Origin: Bacillota bacterium
GTDB taxonomy: Bacteria > Bacillota > UBA4882 > UBA8346
Assembly (NCBI GenBank): GCA_023429995.1
Contig: JAEZCE010000046.1
Coordinates: 124,001-188,000 of the forward strand
Reading direction: 5' to 3'
Length of the DNA: 64,000 nucleotides
In this document: positions 54,564-63,395 of the stretch, in pieces
How positions within the stretch are numbered: the stretch's first letter is position 1
Layout: the number at the start of each line of letters is the position of its first letter
Notes under the pieces: generated by a model
The model's input: the letters and a program-made list of their open reading frames with translations, nothing else
The model's database searches: none
What the model was told of the DNA's origin: nothing
Made by a program: the position numbers and the translations under genes

Positions 54564-54899
54564 TTAAATAATTTTACGCATCTCCCAAACCGTTCCCTTG
54601 GCGTCGGGACAGTGGATCTGGTGAACTTTATAATCCGCTTCATTCCATGACGGAAAACCCAAGGCCACCCGCCAGATGTATAAATCCAAAACATGGAGCA
54701 AAGCGTTGCAAACACCCGGCGGTTTTTGATAAGGATTCTCGTAAATAAAAGTATCTCCCAGGTTATGTTTGCATTCTTCGTTCTTTTCAACCATTTTGAT
54801 TTCAATCTTGCCGATCTTTTGCCATAGGGCCTGATAATCCTGATGGCTTTTAATGCTGGAAATATCGATGTTCAAATCGAGTAATTCTTTTTCTCCCAT
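54564..54899 (-). CDS. TIGR04076-type small protein
   Basis: 111 residues with a central CKHNLGDTF and later LYIWRVALGFP...IHCPDAKGTVWEMRKI, the pattern of the TIGR04076 family. Function unknown. Confidence 0.7.
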   Translation of the reverse strand: MGEKELLDLNIDISSIKSHQDYQALWQKIGKIEIKMVEKNEECKHNLGDTFIYENPYQKPPGVCNALLHVLDLYIWRVALGFPSWNEADYKVHQIHCPDAKGTVWEMRKII

Positions 54900-54972
54900 T
54901 GATTTCTCCCTCCAAAAACAAGTTAAGCTTGCTCTAGCCGAAAAAATTTAAGAAGGTAAAATAATCGTACCA

Positions 54973-56037
54973 TTATAGCAATCCCCTCTTCAACATACCC
55001 TCGGCAATTTGCACCGCATTGGTGGCGGCTCCTTTGCGCAAATTATCCGATACGCACCAGAAGTTGATCGCATTTTGACTGGTGGTATCGTTTCGGATTC
55101 TGCCCACCAAAACCTGATCCCGATATTCCGGCTTGCTTAAGTCCCGGGTAACGGGATACCTGCGTTCCAATGGATCTTTACGGACATCCCGGCCATCCGA
55201 ATCAAGGGCCGGGCCGTCCATCATCACCACACCCTCGGCATTTGCCAAAATATCCATCGCTTTTTCGGCCGTCATATCGCCGCAAAACTCGGCATTAACC
55301 GATTCGGAATGTCCCACAAATACCGGGACCCTGACGGTGGTCGGATTGATCAGCAGATTCGGTTCTCCCAGAATCTTGCGGGTTTCATTCACCATTTTCA
55401 GTTCTTCTTTGGTATATCCGTTCGGCAGGAACTTATCAATGTGCGGGATGCAATCAAAAGCAATCGGATGGGCAAAAACAGCCGGATCTTGTTGGAGTTC
55501 CCCACCGGATATGGCCTGCGCGGTCTCCTGTTGTAATTGTTTCATGGCGGCAGCCCCCCAACCGCTGACTGCCTGGTACGTCGAAACGACTACCCGGCGC
55601 AACCGGGCTGCGCGATGCAACGGAGCCAGGGCTACGGCCATCTGAATGGTAGAACAGTTTGGATTACAGATGTACCGTGTATCGGCTGTCACCACATCCA
55701 TATTCACTTCCGGGATCACCAGCGGATACTCAGGATACATCCGGAAATCGCCGCCATTATCAATTACTTTGCAGCCCCTTTCAACAGCGACTTTGCCCCA
55801 TTGGACACTGGCGCCCTTAGCCCCTTCTTTACCCGCGAAAAAAACCAAATCCAATCCCTTAAAAAGGTCGGCGCTGATTTGGCGCACCTGAAAAGTCTGA
55901 TCAGCAAGTACTTCCTCTCTTTCGGTAGTGGCCATGACAACCAACTCACCCTCGATGGGAAAATTTCGTTCATAAAGCACCCTAACGATCCGGTCACCCA
56001 CCGGACCCACTCCAAGTAATCCCACTTTCAATCCCAT
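54973..56037 (-). CDS. asd: Aspartate-semialdehyde dehydrogenase
   Basis: 354 residues. NAD(P) loop GVGPVGDRIVRVL, catalytic Cys in YICNPNCSTIQM, AVSGWGAAAM and the C-terminal His in VPVFVGHSESV are all family features. It makes L-aspartate 4-semialdehyde, used by the DapA-like enzyme nearby and also the proposed substrate of the GriI-like aldolase at 31476. Confidence 0.94.
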   Translation of the reverse strand: MGLKVGLLGVGPVGDRIVRVLYERNFPIEGELVVMATTEREEVLADQTFQVRQISADLFKGLDLVFFAGKEGAKGASVQWGKVAVERGCKVIDNGGDFRMYPEYPLVIPEVNMDVVTADTRYICNPNCSTIQMAVALAPLHRAARLRRVVVSTYQAVSGWGAAAMKQLQQETAQAISGGELQQDPAVFAHPIAFDCIPHIDKFLPNGYTKEELKMVNETRKILGEPNLLINPTTVRVPVFVGHSESVNAEFCGDMTAEKAMDILANAEGVVMMDGPALDSDGRDVRKDPLERRYPVTRDLSKPEYRDQVLVGRIRNDTTSQNAINFWCVSDNLRKGAATNAVQIAEGMLKRGLL

Positions 56038-56063
56038 TGATTCTCCTCCTTAATGATTGAATA

Positions 56064-56507
56064 TCATTCCGGCAAATATTTCTTAAATCCTTGAACTTCA
56101 CCGGGCTTGTATCCTTGCTTTTCGTAAAACCGGTGGGCTCCTTTTCGATCTGCGGCTGAAACAAACTCAATATAATAACAGCCATGGCTTAGGGCAACAT
56201 TCTCAATCCATTGGTACAATTGAGCGCCAATGCCACGCCCCCGGTATTTTTCTGCCACGATTACATTTTCCAGTACCATAAACGGTCGGCAGCTTCCCAC
56301 GATATCATGGCAGATGATAGCCATCAATGAACCTAAAAGTTCCCCTTTTTCATTCTTAGCCCCAATCAGAAAGTAATCCTGATTTGCAAAAATCCAAGCC
56401 AAATTGCGGTTCATCTTTTCAATATCCGTGGTCTTACCGGAAAGTTCTTGGTATAATCCCGCCAAAGCCTCCCCATCAACAGGAGTTAATCTCTCTATAT
56501 GAGTCAT
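56064..56507 (-). CDS. GNAT acetyltransferase
   Basis: 147 residues. Acetyl-CoA loop VAEKYRGRGIGAQLYQ and C-terminal RKGAHRFYEKQGYKPGEVQGFKKYL. Its start overlaps the upstream GNAT gene stop by four bases. Substrate unknown. Confidence 0.85.
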   Translation of the reverse strand: MTHIERLTPVDGEALAGLYQELSGKTTDIEKMNRNLAWIFANQDYFLIGAKNEKGELLGSLMAIICHDIVGSCRPFMVLENVIVAEKYRGRGIGAQLYQWIENVALSHGCYYIEFVSAADRKGAHRFYEKQGYKPGEVQGFKKYLPE

Positions 56508-57184
56508 GGCAATTCTTCCGCCAGTTCAACATGAAAGCTGAAACCGTGTTTCCGAAAACCGAGGGACTCATAAAAATCATGAGCTTCTTCCCGTTTCAAA
56601 TTACTGGATAGGGTTAACTTATAACACCCCATTTCTCTACATACATTCATGGCATAATTCATCATAACTTTTCCAATTCCCCTCCGCCGGTGTTCCGCGG
56701 TAACCGCCACATCTTCGATAACTGCAGACGGCATCCCCAAGTGGGCCAAATTATCCATAATCAACAACTCAAAAACTCCCACAATTTGTTCATCCAAAAC
56801 CGTTACATAGATCTTGTAAAAAGGATACCGGCGAATCTTTTTAAAAAAGGATTCGGCCTTTTTTAAAGAGGTATTCGATCCCCCTCTAAGGCTTAGTTGA
56901 GACAACAAGACGATAATTTGCGGCAAATCGCTCTTGGTTGCTTCCCGGGTAATTACACCCAAAGTATCCCGGACTTTCTCTACCCCATTGAAACCGGATA
57001 ACTTACAATTTTGCATGAGATAAGGGTATTCAAACTCCTTGGGGAGGTGTTGAAAATCGACTTTTTCCCGCCGTTTTCCATATTCTACATTGTAAAATCC
57101 CCTAAGCCCTTCCAAGTTCCGAGTTTCCTCAAACCTAGCCAATATCATAAGAATAACCAACAATGCTCCAATCAAGATTATCAT
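56504..57184 (-). CDS. GNAT acetyltransferase with N-terminal membrane-anchor-like segment
   Basis: 226 residues. A hydrophobic start (IILIGALLVILMILA) and a roughly 60-residue spacer precede a GNAT domain with TAEHRRRGIGKVMMNYA and EEAHDFYESLGF. Lies between the MocR gene and a second GNAT gene, all in one direction. Confidence 0.8.
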   Translation of the reverse strand: MIILIGALLVILMILARFEETRNLEGLRGFYNVEYGKRREKVDFQHLPKEFEYPYLMQNCKLSGFNGVEKVRDTLGVITREATKSDLPQIIVLLSQLSLRGGSNTSLKKAESFFKKIRRYPFYKIYVTVLDEQIVGVFELLIMDNLAHLGMPSAVIEDVAVTAEHRRRGIGKVMMNYAMNVCREMGCYKLTLSSNLKREEAHDFYESLGFRKHGFSFHVELAEELP

Positions 57185-57208
57185 TTCATCAACCCCATTT
57201 TGAATAAG

Positions 57209-58663
57209 TCAGGGGTTGGAAATTCCAGTTAAAAGCCTGATTCCTTCCCCGATAATTTTAAAACCTTTCTCCATCTCATCCGTATCGACCCTGGAAATGC
57301 TCAACCGAAAAGTATTCGCCCCTTGGCCGTTGGTATAAAAAATCTCCCCGGTAGTAAACAAAACTCCTTGGGTATAACAGTACGCCAGCAGTTCCTTGGC
57401 ATTCACCTCATGAAGTTCAATAAACAGGTGTAAACCACCGTCACCCCATATCCGTTGGCAGGGGAGATAAATTTTGGCAAACTCCAACGCTTTCTCGTAT
57501 TTTGCTTTATAAAGCCTTTTAGCCCGTTTCAGATACTGCCCGAATTTACCGTATTCTAAATATTCATAAAGTATCGCTTGGTCAAAGGGAGAAGTATAGA
57601 TATTGCGATACAGTTTAATGCTTTCCAAATAGGCAATCAATTTGGCGTCAGCGATGACCCAACCAATCCGGATGGCCGGAAAAAGTATTTTCGTGAAGCT
57701 ACCCAGATATACCACATGGTTTGCTCTGCCGGAAAGCGCCAGTAAAGGACTGGCCTGTGATCCCGAATAACGCAATTCTTCATTGAATCCTTCTTCAACC
57801 AGAGGTGTCCGGTATTTTTCAAATAATTTCAATACCTTCATCCGTCTATCCGGCGACATCACCAAACCGGTCGGATTGTGATAAGAAGGCATCACAAATC
57901 CCAATCGGATGTCCCCGGCGGCTAAAGCAGACTCCAATTCCTGCAAATCAATGCCGTTTTCGTGAAGGGGAATTCCGATAATTTGCAACCCGGCCAGCTT
58001 CATTGCATTAATGGCCAGATTATGGGTGGGATTCTCACAAACTATCCTTTGGCCAGGATTTGTCAAGGCCGCTAATATCAGGTTGAAGCCTTCCGTGAAA
58101 CCGGTGGTAATTAGGATATCCTTGTCATGGAAGTCCACTCCTTTGCCTTCCAAATAGCTTTTGAGCCACAGGATCAGAGGGCGGTATCCTTTGGTCTCGC
58201 CATAATTTAATAATCTCTCCCCTTCGAGCGCGATGCGGTTTAAGAAAGCCCGTTTGACTTCTTCAACCTCAAAAATACTTTCGTCCGGAGCGAGACTGTT
58301 AAAGGAAATCATCCCGTCCCGCCATGGAAGTTTCCGCAAATTTTGAACGAGATTCAAAGCAGTGTTGCCATACCCATTTACCCGGTCGGGCCACTCCAAC
58401 TTCAGTTGCTCCTGAGGCGAGAGTGAGCTTTGGCGCACGAAAGCGCCCTGGCCCCTGATATTTTGAATAAGTTGCAGATTTTGCAATTCATCATAAGCCA
58501 GAATAATGGTATTGCGGCTTACCTTTAAGATCTGCGATAATTCGCGGGTCGAGGGAAGCCTTACTCCCTCCCGGAGTGATCCGTTTGCAATCAGTTTTGC
58601 GATATACTCTTTAATCTGCAAATAAGCCGGGCTGTTTGTATCGATATTCAAATCTTCCCACAT
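57209..58663 (-). CDS. MocR-type transcriptional regulator (GntR-aminotransferase fusion)
   Basis: 484 residues. N-terminal GntR winged helix (AYLQIKEYIAKLIANGSL...LPSTRELSQILKVSRNTI, residues 13-52) joined to a fold-type I aminotransferase domain with the PLP Lys in SFTKILFPAIRIGW. The ATG follows GGGAG. Such proteins sense PLP or amino compounds; the downstream GNAT genes may be targets. Confidence 0.93.
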   Translation of the reverse strand: MWEDLNIDTNSPAYLQIKEYIAKLIANGSLREGVRLPSTRELSQILKVSRNTIILAYDELQNLQLIQNIRGQGAFVRQSSLSPQEQLKLEWPDRVNGYGNTALNLVQNLRKLPWRDGMISFNSLAPDESIFEVEEVKRAFLNRIALEGERLLNYGETKGYRPLILWLKSYLEGKGVDFHDKDILITTGFTEGFNLILAALTNPGQRIVCENPTHNLAINAMKLAGLQIIGIPLHENGIDLQELESALAAGDIRLGFVMPSYHNPTGLVMSPDRRMKVLKLFEKYRTPLVEEGFNEELRYSGSQASPLLALSGRANHVVYLGSFTKILFPAIRIGWVIADAKLIAYLESIKLYRNIYTSPFDQAILYEYLEYGKFGQYLKRAKRLYKAKYEKALEFAKIYLPCQRIWGDGGLHLFIELHEVNAKELLAYCYTQGVLFTTGEIFYTNGQGANTFRLSISRVDTDEMEKGFKIIGEGIRLLTGISNP

Positions 58664-59303
58664 AGGTTAACTCCCATTTCTCATTTTGCCATACAACATA
58701 TTGAAAGGGAAGAACCACGGATGCTCTCTTTTTCCCCATGAGTGGTCGATAAAATGAGGAGGCTGTTTTCTGATGAGTGGTTATCCGTTTTGCTGCTGAC
58801 TTTTGTGTCTGAATAGGTTTTGGGTGGTGAGGCATAACAAACACTTGGAGGGATCCATAGGCCATAAAAAAAAGGATTGGTTATCCACCAACCCTGTATA
58901 TATTTTTCCGACGCAGAAAAATATTACCGGCGGCAAGATAGTTCTCCAAGAAGAAACAGCGGTTTCCAAAACCAAACACGAAGTTTCTTGATGACAGTAC
59001 TGAAGCTCTTAACTGCAGTACCAGCCGAAAGTTTGGCTTCCTTCCGACTTCGGCAAAACACCCTTTGGCTTCGTTTCAACGGCCTGCCGGCCTCCCCGAA
59101 GATACTGATGAGTTTTGCGCCTCTACTCTACCACGAATTTTCGTTTATTAAGTTATATTATTTGTACTACAAAAATATTATACTGTCAATATGGATTTAT
59201 TGCTTTTTCCAAAATTCCATTTATTTTGAGCAGGTATATCTTCCATTGAAAATGTATTTTATTAAGATAAAATTTTTCCTTTTTTGGGAGGATAGATATC
59301 TTC
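58664..59303. other. Intergenic stretch without supported genes
   Basis: Only short overlapping frames without ribosome sites occur here. I see no convincing RNA gene. The end (59287-59292, GGGAGGA) is the probable ribosome site of the next gene. Confidence 0.4.
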
Positions 59304-60365
59304 ATGATCCGAAGATTCAAATTCATTATGACCGTTCTCATTTTATTGATTGTGTTAACGGTTCCTTCCTTTGGCAACAATGATCCAAATCATCTCAAAG
59401 TTAAAAAAGTTGCAATTATCAACTCGTTCTCAGCAGAAAAGATATCCCAAAAAGCTTTTAATCTGATAAATTATTACCTCGAAAAATATGCAGCCAATCG
59501 AAATCAAGTAACTATCATCCCGAGTAATTTGGATAGTAATCCAGAGCCTCTCTCAACGACTTTAAAAAACTTATTGATTCAAGATTATCAGCTGGCGGCC
59601 GTTGTAAAGCACCGGGAACATAGTATAGAGATATATGATCTATCACGATGGAAAAGACTGTGGACATTATCAAACAATGATGAGTCCGACTTGGAAACTC
59701 TTTTCTGGATTCTTGATGAATCTATACTTACAGGAATTCGAGTTGTATCGCAAGGGGTCCATTTAGGACTGGTTCCGGGAAGAAATACGGATTTAGGTCC
59801 CAATTTCCCTTGTTCTACGATTTACAAAGTGTTGCGGCAACTGCCTTACATTAAAGTCCGGCCGATTGCTCTAAAAAAGTTCCAACAACATCAAAATGAA
59901 CTCGATGTACTTTCAAAGAATTCCCAACTAGATTTCATATTATTTTATGAAAGCCAAGAACTACAATTAATGAAACCTCTTTTTAGCGGTTCCATACTAG
60001 AAATGAACGGAAATTCCATGATAGATTTTAAAATAAGAGTTGAATCCACAAAAAGTGGTTATTTGGTTCACACCTATTCTGCTATTGAGGAGCCAAAGGT
60101 AAAATTTCCGAATCTTAACACCCAAACCCAAAGCGATTATGGCGATTACGGTCATTCAGTGTACCTTGGGCATGTCGCTGATGAACTTGCCAATTATTTG
60201 TTAGTATTTACATTAACACAATTCTGCTGGCCTCAAGAAAAGCCTTTAGTAATAAAATTAACCAAACAACGAAAATACATTTTAAGGAGACATCCGAATG
60301 ATTTAGCGTTCCCTAAATTAGATAATACCGTATTGCCTGATTATGCTATCCGTCACTGGGACTAA
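59304..60365 (+). CDS. Exported protein of unknown function
   Basis: 353 residues with a signal peptide (FIMTVLILLIVLTVPSFG). The body starts KVKKVAIINSFSAEKISQKAFNLINYYLEKY and has no motif I recognise. It is A+T-rich relative to the neighbours. It is followed 31 bases later by the inverted-repeat element at 60397. Confidence 0.65.
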   Translation: MIRRFKFIMTVLILLIVLTVPSFGNNDPNHLKVKKVAIINSFSAEKISQKAFNLINYYLEKYAANRNQVTIIPSNLDSNPEPLSTTLKNLLIQDYQLAAVVKHREHSIEIYDLSRWKRLWTLSNNDESDLETLFWILDESILTGIRVVSQGVHLGLVPGRNTDLGPNFPCSTIYKVLRQLPYIKVRPIALKKFQQHQNELDVLSKNSQLDFILFYESQELQLMKPLFSGSILEMNGNSMIDFKIRVESTKSGYLVHTYSAIEEPKVKFPNLNTQTQSDYGDYGHSVYLGHVADELANYLLVFTLTQFCWPQEKPLVIKLTKQRKYILRRHPNDLAFPKLDNTVLPDYAIRHWD

Positions 60366-60396
60366 GGCAATTTTTCATTTTTTCATGAACCCGGGA

Positions 60397-60530
60397 AATA
60401 AAGAGACTGTTGCAAAAGTGATTGATTAAAATCAATGAGAAATACAATATATAGCATAAATAGTTGGCAAAGCTTTATATATATTGCATTTCTCTATCGA
60501 TAAATCTTATTTTGCAACAGACCCTTTATT
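60397..60530. mobile_element. MITE-like element, about 134 bp, imperfect full-length palindrome
   Basis: Terminal inverted repeats of 21 bases (60397-60417 and 60510-60530) share CTGTTGCAAAA and differ at two positions. Inside, GAGAAAT.CAATATATA near the left end is complementary to TATATATTG.ATTTCTC near the right end, so the whole element can fold. It is too short to code for a transposase. I see no clear target-site duplication. Confidence 0.7.
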
Positions 60531-61343
60531 GATTCCCCTCAACCACTCAACGCAAAGCCCCATCCAAGTGGCGACGTGGGGATGGACTCCCATACTCCCA
60601 TTATCAGTTTCCTCAGTCGCCAGAGATAATCCGTGAGGTCCTTCCGGATATATATGGAGTTCAAAAGGGACCCCGTGGGTTCGCAACTCCGATGCAAATA
60701 ACAGGCTGTTTTCAACCGGTACTGCATCATCGTTAAAAGTGTGCCAGATAAACGCCGGGGGCGTTTTGGTGGTCACCTGGCGTTCTAAAGACATCTCATC
60801 CAGCAATGCTTGGGAAGGATTTGCGCCGAGCAAATTGTCAAAAGAACCGCGATGAGCATAAGGTCCGGAGGTTATCACCGGATAACAAAGAATCAATGCA
60901 TCGGGACGATTTAGTCCAATTTGTATACCTGGAATATCTTGTAAGTACGGTTTTTGCCAATGTACTCCCAAACTGGCAGCCAGATGCCCTCCGGCCGAAA
61001 ATCCGCAAGCTGCTATTTTTTGCGGGTGAACGCGCCATTTATCAGCATTCTCACGGATGATGCACATTGCTCTTGAAACATCAAGTAAAGGTTGAGGATG
61101 CCTTCTGGGTGCTACACTATAATATACAACAAAGGCATGAAATCCGGCAGCGTTAAATTGCAAGGCAATGGGCTCTGCCTCCCGTTCGGAAGTAAAATGA
61201 TAACCGCCTCCGGGACATATTAAAACGGCGCCTCGGCTCTTCGGCCCATCCAATATGTAGCTGGCTAACGTTGGCTGAAAACTCTCATCTCCTGGGATTT
61301 GATAGAAAGCGGTCTCCCAGAGTTTGATGATTTGATGAATCAA
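60507..61343 (-). CDS. Alpha/beta-hydrolase, esterase/xylan-esterase-like
   Basis: 278 residues from a TTG at 61343 that follows AGGGAGGT; the in-frame extension to 61487 looks spurious. Oxyanion CPGGGYHFTS, nucleophile Ser in GFSAGGHLAASLG, Asp in TFNDDAVPVENS and His in GPHGLSL. The layout fits small acetyl-ester hydrolases (BD-FAE/acetyl-xylan-esterase-like). The last eight codons and the stop come from the inverted-repeat element, so the original C-terminus has been changed. Confidence 0.88.
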   Translation of the reverse strand: MIHQIIKLWETAFYQIPGDESFQPTLASYILDGPKSRGAVLICPGGGYHFTSEREAEPIALQFNAAGFHAFVVYYSVAPRRHPQPLLDVSRAMCIIRENADKWRVHPQKIAACGFSAGGHLAASLGVHWQKPYLQDIPGIQIGLNRPDALILCYPVITSGPYAHRGSFDNLLGANPSQALLDEMSLERQVTTKTPPAFIWHTFNDDAVPVENSLLFASELRTHGVPFELHIYPEGPHGLSLATEETDNGSMGVHPHVATWMGLCVEWLRGINKGSVAK

Positions 61344-61569
61344 TGATACGACCTCCCTGTTCAACAAAAAATGACAGAAACACGGATTCATGTTTCTAAT
61401 CAAAAGAGTGATTTTCGCCAATGATTGCCAAAATCCCTGCCTCACCTCTATAATCGCCGTTCTCTCCCAAGCGGTTTTCTTGTTCATTAAAATTCAATAA
61501 ATTTGCAGGGTTTTTCCCAAAAAAAGCCAATTACTTAAAGTCTAATTCATTCCATCATTGGGAGCTCCC

Positions 61570-62841
61570 ATGCAACTGAAAGCAAAATTTTATATTCCCC
61601 CTTTCCTGTCGCCATATGCAGGTTTACCCCGGGGGATTTATGCTCTTTTTCTGGCCCAGATCATCAATTCCGCCGGAAACTTTGTGACGCCTTTTTTAAC
61701 ATTGATGTTATCGGAAAAATTGGGGATGAGATCGGACCAGGCCGGTTTTTTTGTCATGATATCCTTACTAGTCCAAATGCCCGGAGTGGTGATCGGAGGT
61801 AAACTAGCTGATCATGTCGGCCGGAAAGCGATCCTGATTACCGCGCAAACAGTATCGGCGTTATTTATCCTGTCTTGCGCCTTTATTCAGGATATTCACT
61901 GGCTTCCCTGGCTTTTAATCGGATCCAGCATTTTTAACGGAACTGTCAAACCTGCCACCAATGCTTTAACGGCTGATTTAACGGATGCTGCAAACCGGCG
62001 GATTGCCTTTTCCCTAACCTATCTCGGCATCAATCTCGGTTACGCCATCGGGCCGATGATGGCTGGGTTTTTATTCCATGCCCATATCCGCTGGCTCTTT
62101 ATCGGGGATGCATTGACCACACTGATTGCGGTGGCTTTGGTTCAAGTGATGGTAAAAGAAGATTTTTCTTTCAAGCAGACTCCAAAGGCGGCCGTAATTC
62201 CAGACGCGGATTTCATTCATCCCGACGAACGGGCCGAGAAAGGTTCTTTTTTACTGATCATGGGGCGGCGTCCTTATTTAAGCGCCATGATCTTATTGCT
62301 CACGGTTTACAGCTTCATCTACAATCAACATTCTTTTACCGTATCGCTGGATCTGGCCCATAAATTCGGCCCATCCGGGCCGGCTTTTTTCGGAACCCTG
62401 GAAATGGTGAATGCCTTGGTGGTGGTATTTTGCTCCACGGTTATCGTTTGGCTGACCCGGAAAATGCGCTCCCTGGAGTGTATTGCCCTGGCCGGGCTTT
62501 TATACGGCTGCGGTTTCGGATTGTATTTTTTCACCCAAAGCCTTTTTGGATTCATCATCGGTACGATTATTTGGTCGGTTGGGGAAGTATTAACCGCCAC
62601 CAACAACGGAACTTATATCGCCTGTCACGCGCCTATCAGCCACCGGGCCCGTTTCACCGCCTTACAAACTCTATGTCAAGGTACCGGCAGTTGCCTGGGG
62701 CCGCTGCTGATGGGGAAATACATTACCGGACACGGAATCGATGCGGTCTGGGTACTCGTTTTCTTTATCTCTGTCGCAGCGGGGATTTTAATGTATACCG
62801 TCAGCCTGCTTGAAAAAAAACACTGCCCCATTCAATCTTGA
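61570..62841 (+). CDS. MFS transporter
   Basis: 423 residues with about 12 membrane segments. The A-motif-like loop GGKLADHVGRKAIL lies between segments 2 and 3, and LTYLGINLGYAIGPMMAGFLF is segment 5. Resembles the drug-efflux MFS group (MdtG/YfkF-like). The ATG at 61570 follows GGGAG; a TTG at 61558 is the alternative. Transcribed divergently from the esterase. Confidence 0.9.
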   Translation: MQLKAKFYIPPFLSPYAGLPRGIYALFLAQIINSAGNFVTPFLTLMLSEKLGMRSDQAGFFVMISLLVQMPGVVIGGKLADHVGRKAILITAQTVSALFILSCAFIQDIHWLPWLLIGSSIFNGTVKPATNALTADLTDAANRRIAFSLTYLGINLGYAIGPMMAGFLFHAHIRWLFIGDALTTLIAVALVQVMVKEDFSFKQTPKAAVIPDADFIHPDERAEKGSFLLIMGRRPYLSAMILLLTVYSFIYNQHSFTVSLDLAHKFGPSGPAFFGTLEMVNALVVVFCSTVIVWLTRKMRSLECIALAGLLYGCGFGLYFFTQSLFGFIIGTIIWSVGEVLTATNNGTYIACHAPISHRARFTALQTLCQGTGSCLGPLLMGKYITGHGIDAVWVLVFFISVAAGILMYTVSLLEKKHCPIQS

Positions 62842-62973
62842 CATTCCCCATTCCGTGGTTTTCAATATCTTAACAACTTGTTTATAAATCTCTCACTAAA
62901 ACAACACATCTATAGCATATTATGGAAATCAATCTATTCTTTCTCAATCTGATGAATGTTCAGGGTAAACCAA

Positions 62974-63165
62974 ATGAAAAATAAAACGGAAACGATTCAT
63001 TGCGAAACCTTATCTGAAGTTCAACAACAAATTTATATCTACCGGAACCGGATGTATCAACTCTGGAATGAAAAACACTGCATTGATCCGGAAATATTAG
63101 CGGTCAGCAGGGAATTGGATCAGCTCTTAAACCGCTATTATTTATTGCAGCCATTACGGGCCTGA
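62974..63165 (+). CDS. Spo0E-like sporulation regulator (aspartyl-phosphate phosphatase)
   Basis: 63 residues. Two helices, EVQQQIYIYRNRMYQLW and VSRELDQLLNRYY. The second matches the Spo0E family signature SxELD. Such proteins dephosphorylate Spo0A-P and delay sporulation. Supports a spore-forming Firmicute. An in-frame ATG at 62956 is possible but less well placed. Confidence 0.8.
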   Translation: MKNKTETIHCETLSEVQQQIYIYRNRMYQLWNEKHCIDPEILAVSRELDQLLNRYYLLQPLRA

Positions 63166-63237
63166 TTCAAAGCAGCGACCCTCAACGTTTCTGACGGTTT
63201 AGGCCCTCACCCAAACTGTGTCCATTCAGAGAAGTTA

Positions 63238-63262
63238 CCCTCTCCCGTTTCACGGGCGAGGG
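63238..63262. repeat. REP-like hairpin and TTCCGTCA cluster in the 63.2-63.4 kb gap
   Basis: CCCTC-T-CCCGT-TTC-ACGGG-C-GAGGG forms a compact stem-loop. Downstream the octamer TTCCGTCA occurs four times (63316, 63324, 63345, 63366). No gene is present in 63166-63395. Confidence 0.5.
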
Positions 63263-63395
63263 ATTATGGGTTGCCTATTTTGGGCCGTCCTAAGCCTTGG
63301 GAAAACAGGAATCATTTCCGTCATTCCGTCACAAAAATAATTCTTTCCGTCATCTAATGAATTCATTCCGTCACGGAATCATTCTTAAAATTGAT

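Noticed and set aside
55133..56019. Plus-strand frames of 75-170 codons opposite asd
   Set aside because: Mirror frames of the well-supported aspartate-semialdehyde dehydrogenase gene.
61344..61487. N-terminal extension of the esterase
   Set aside because: Homology begins at about the TTG at 61343, which has a good AGGGAGGT site; the extension is unlike the family.
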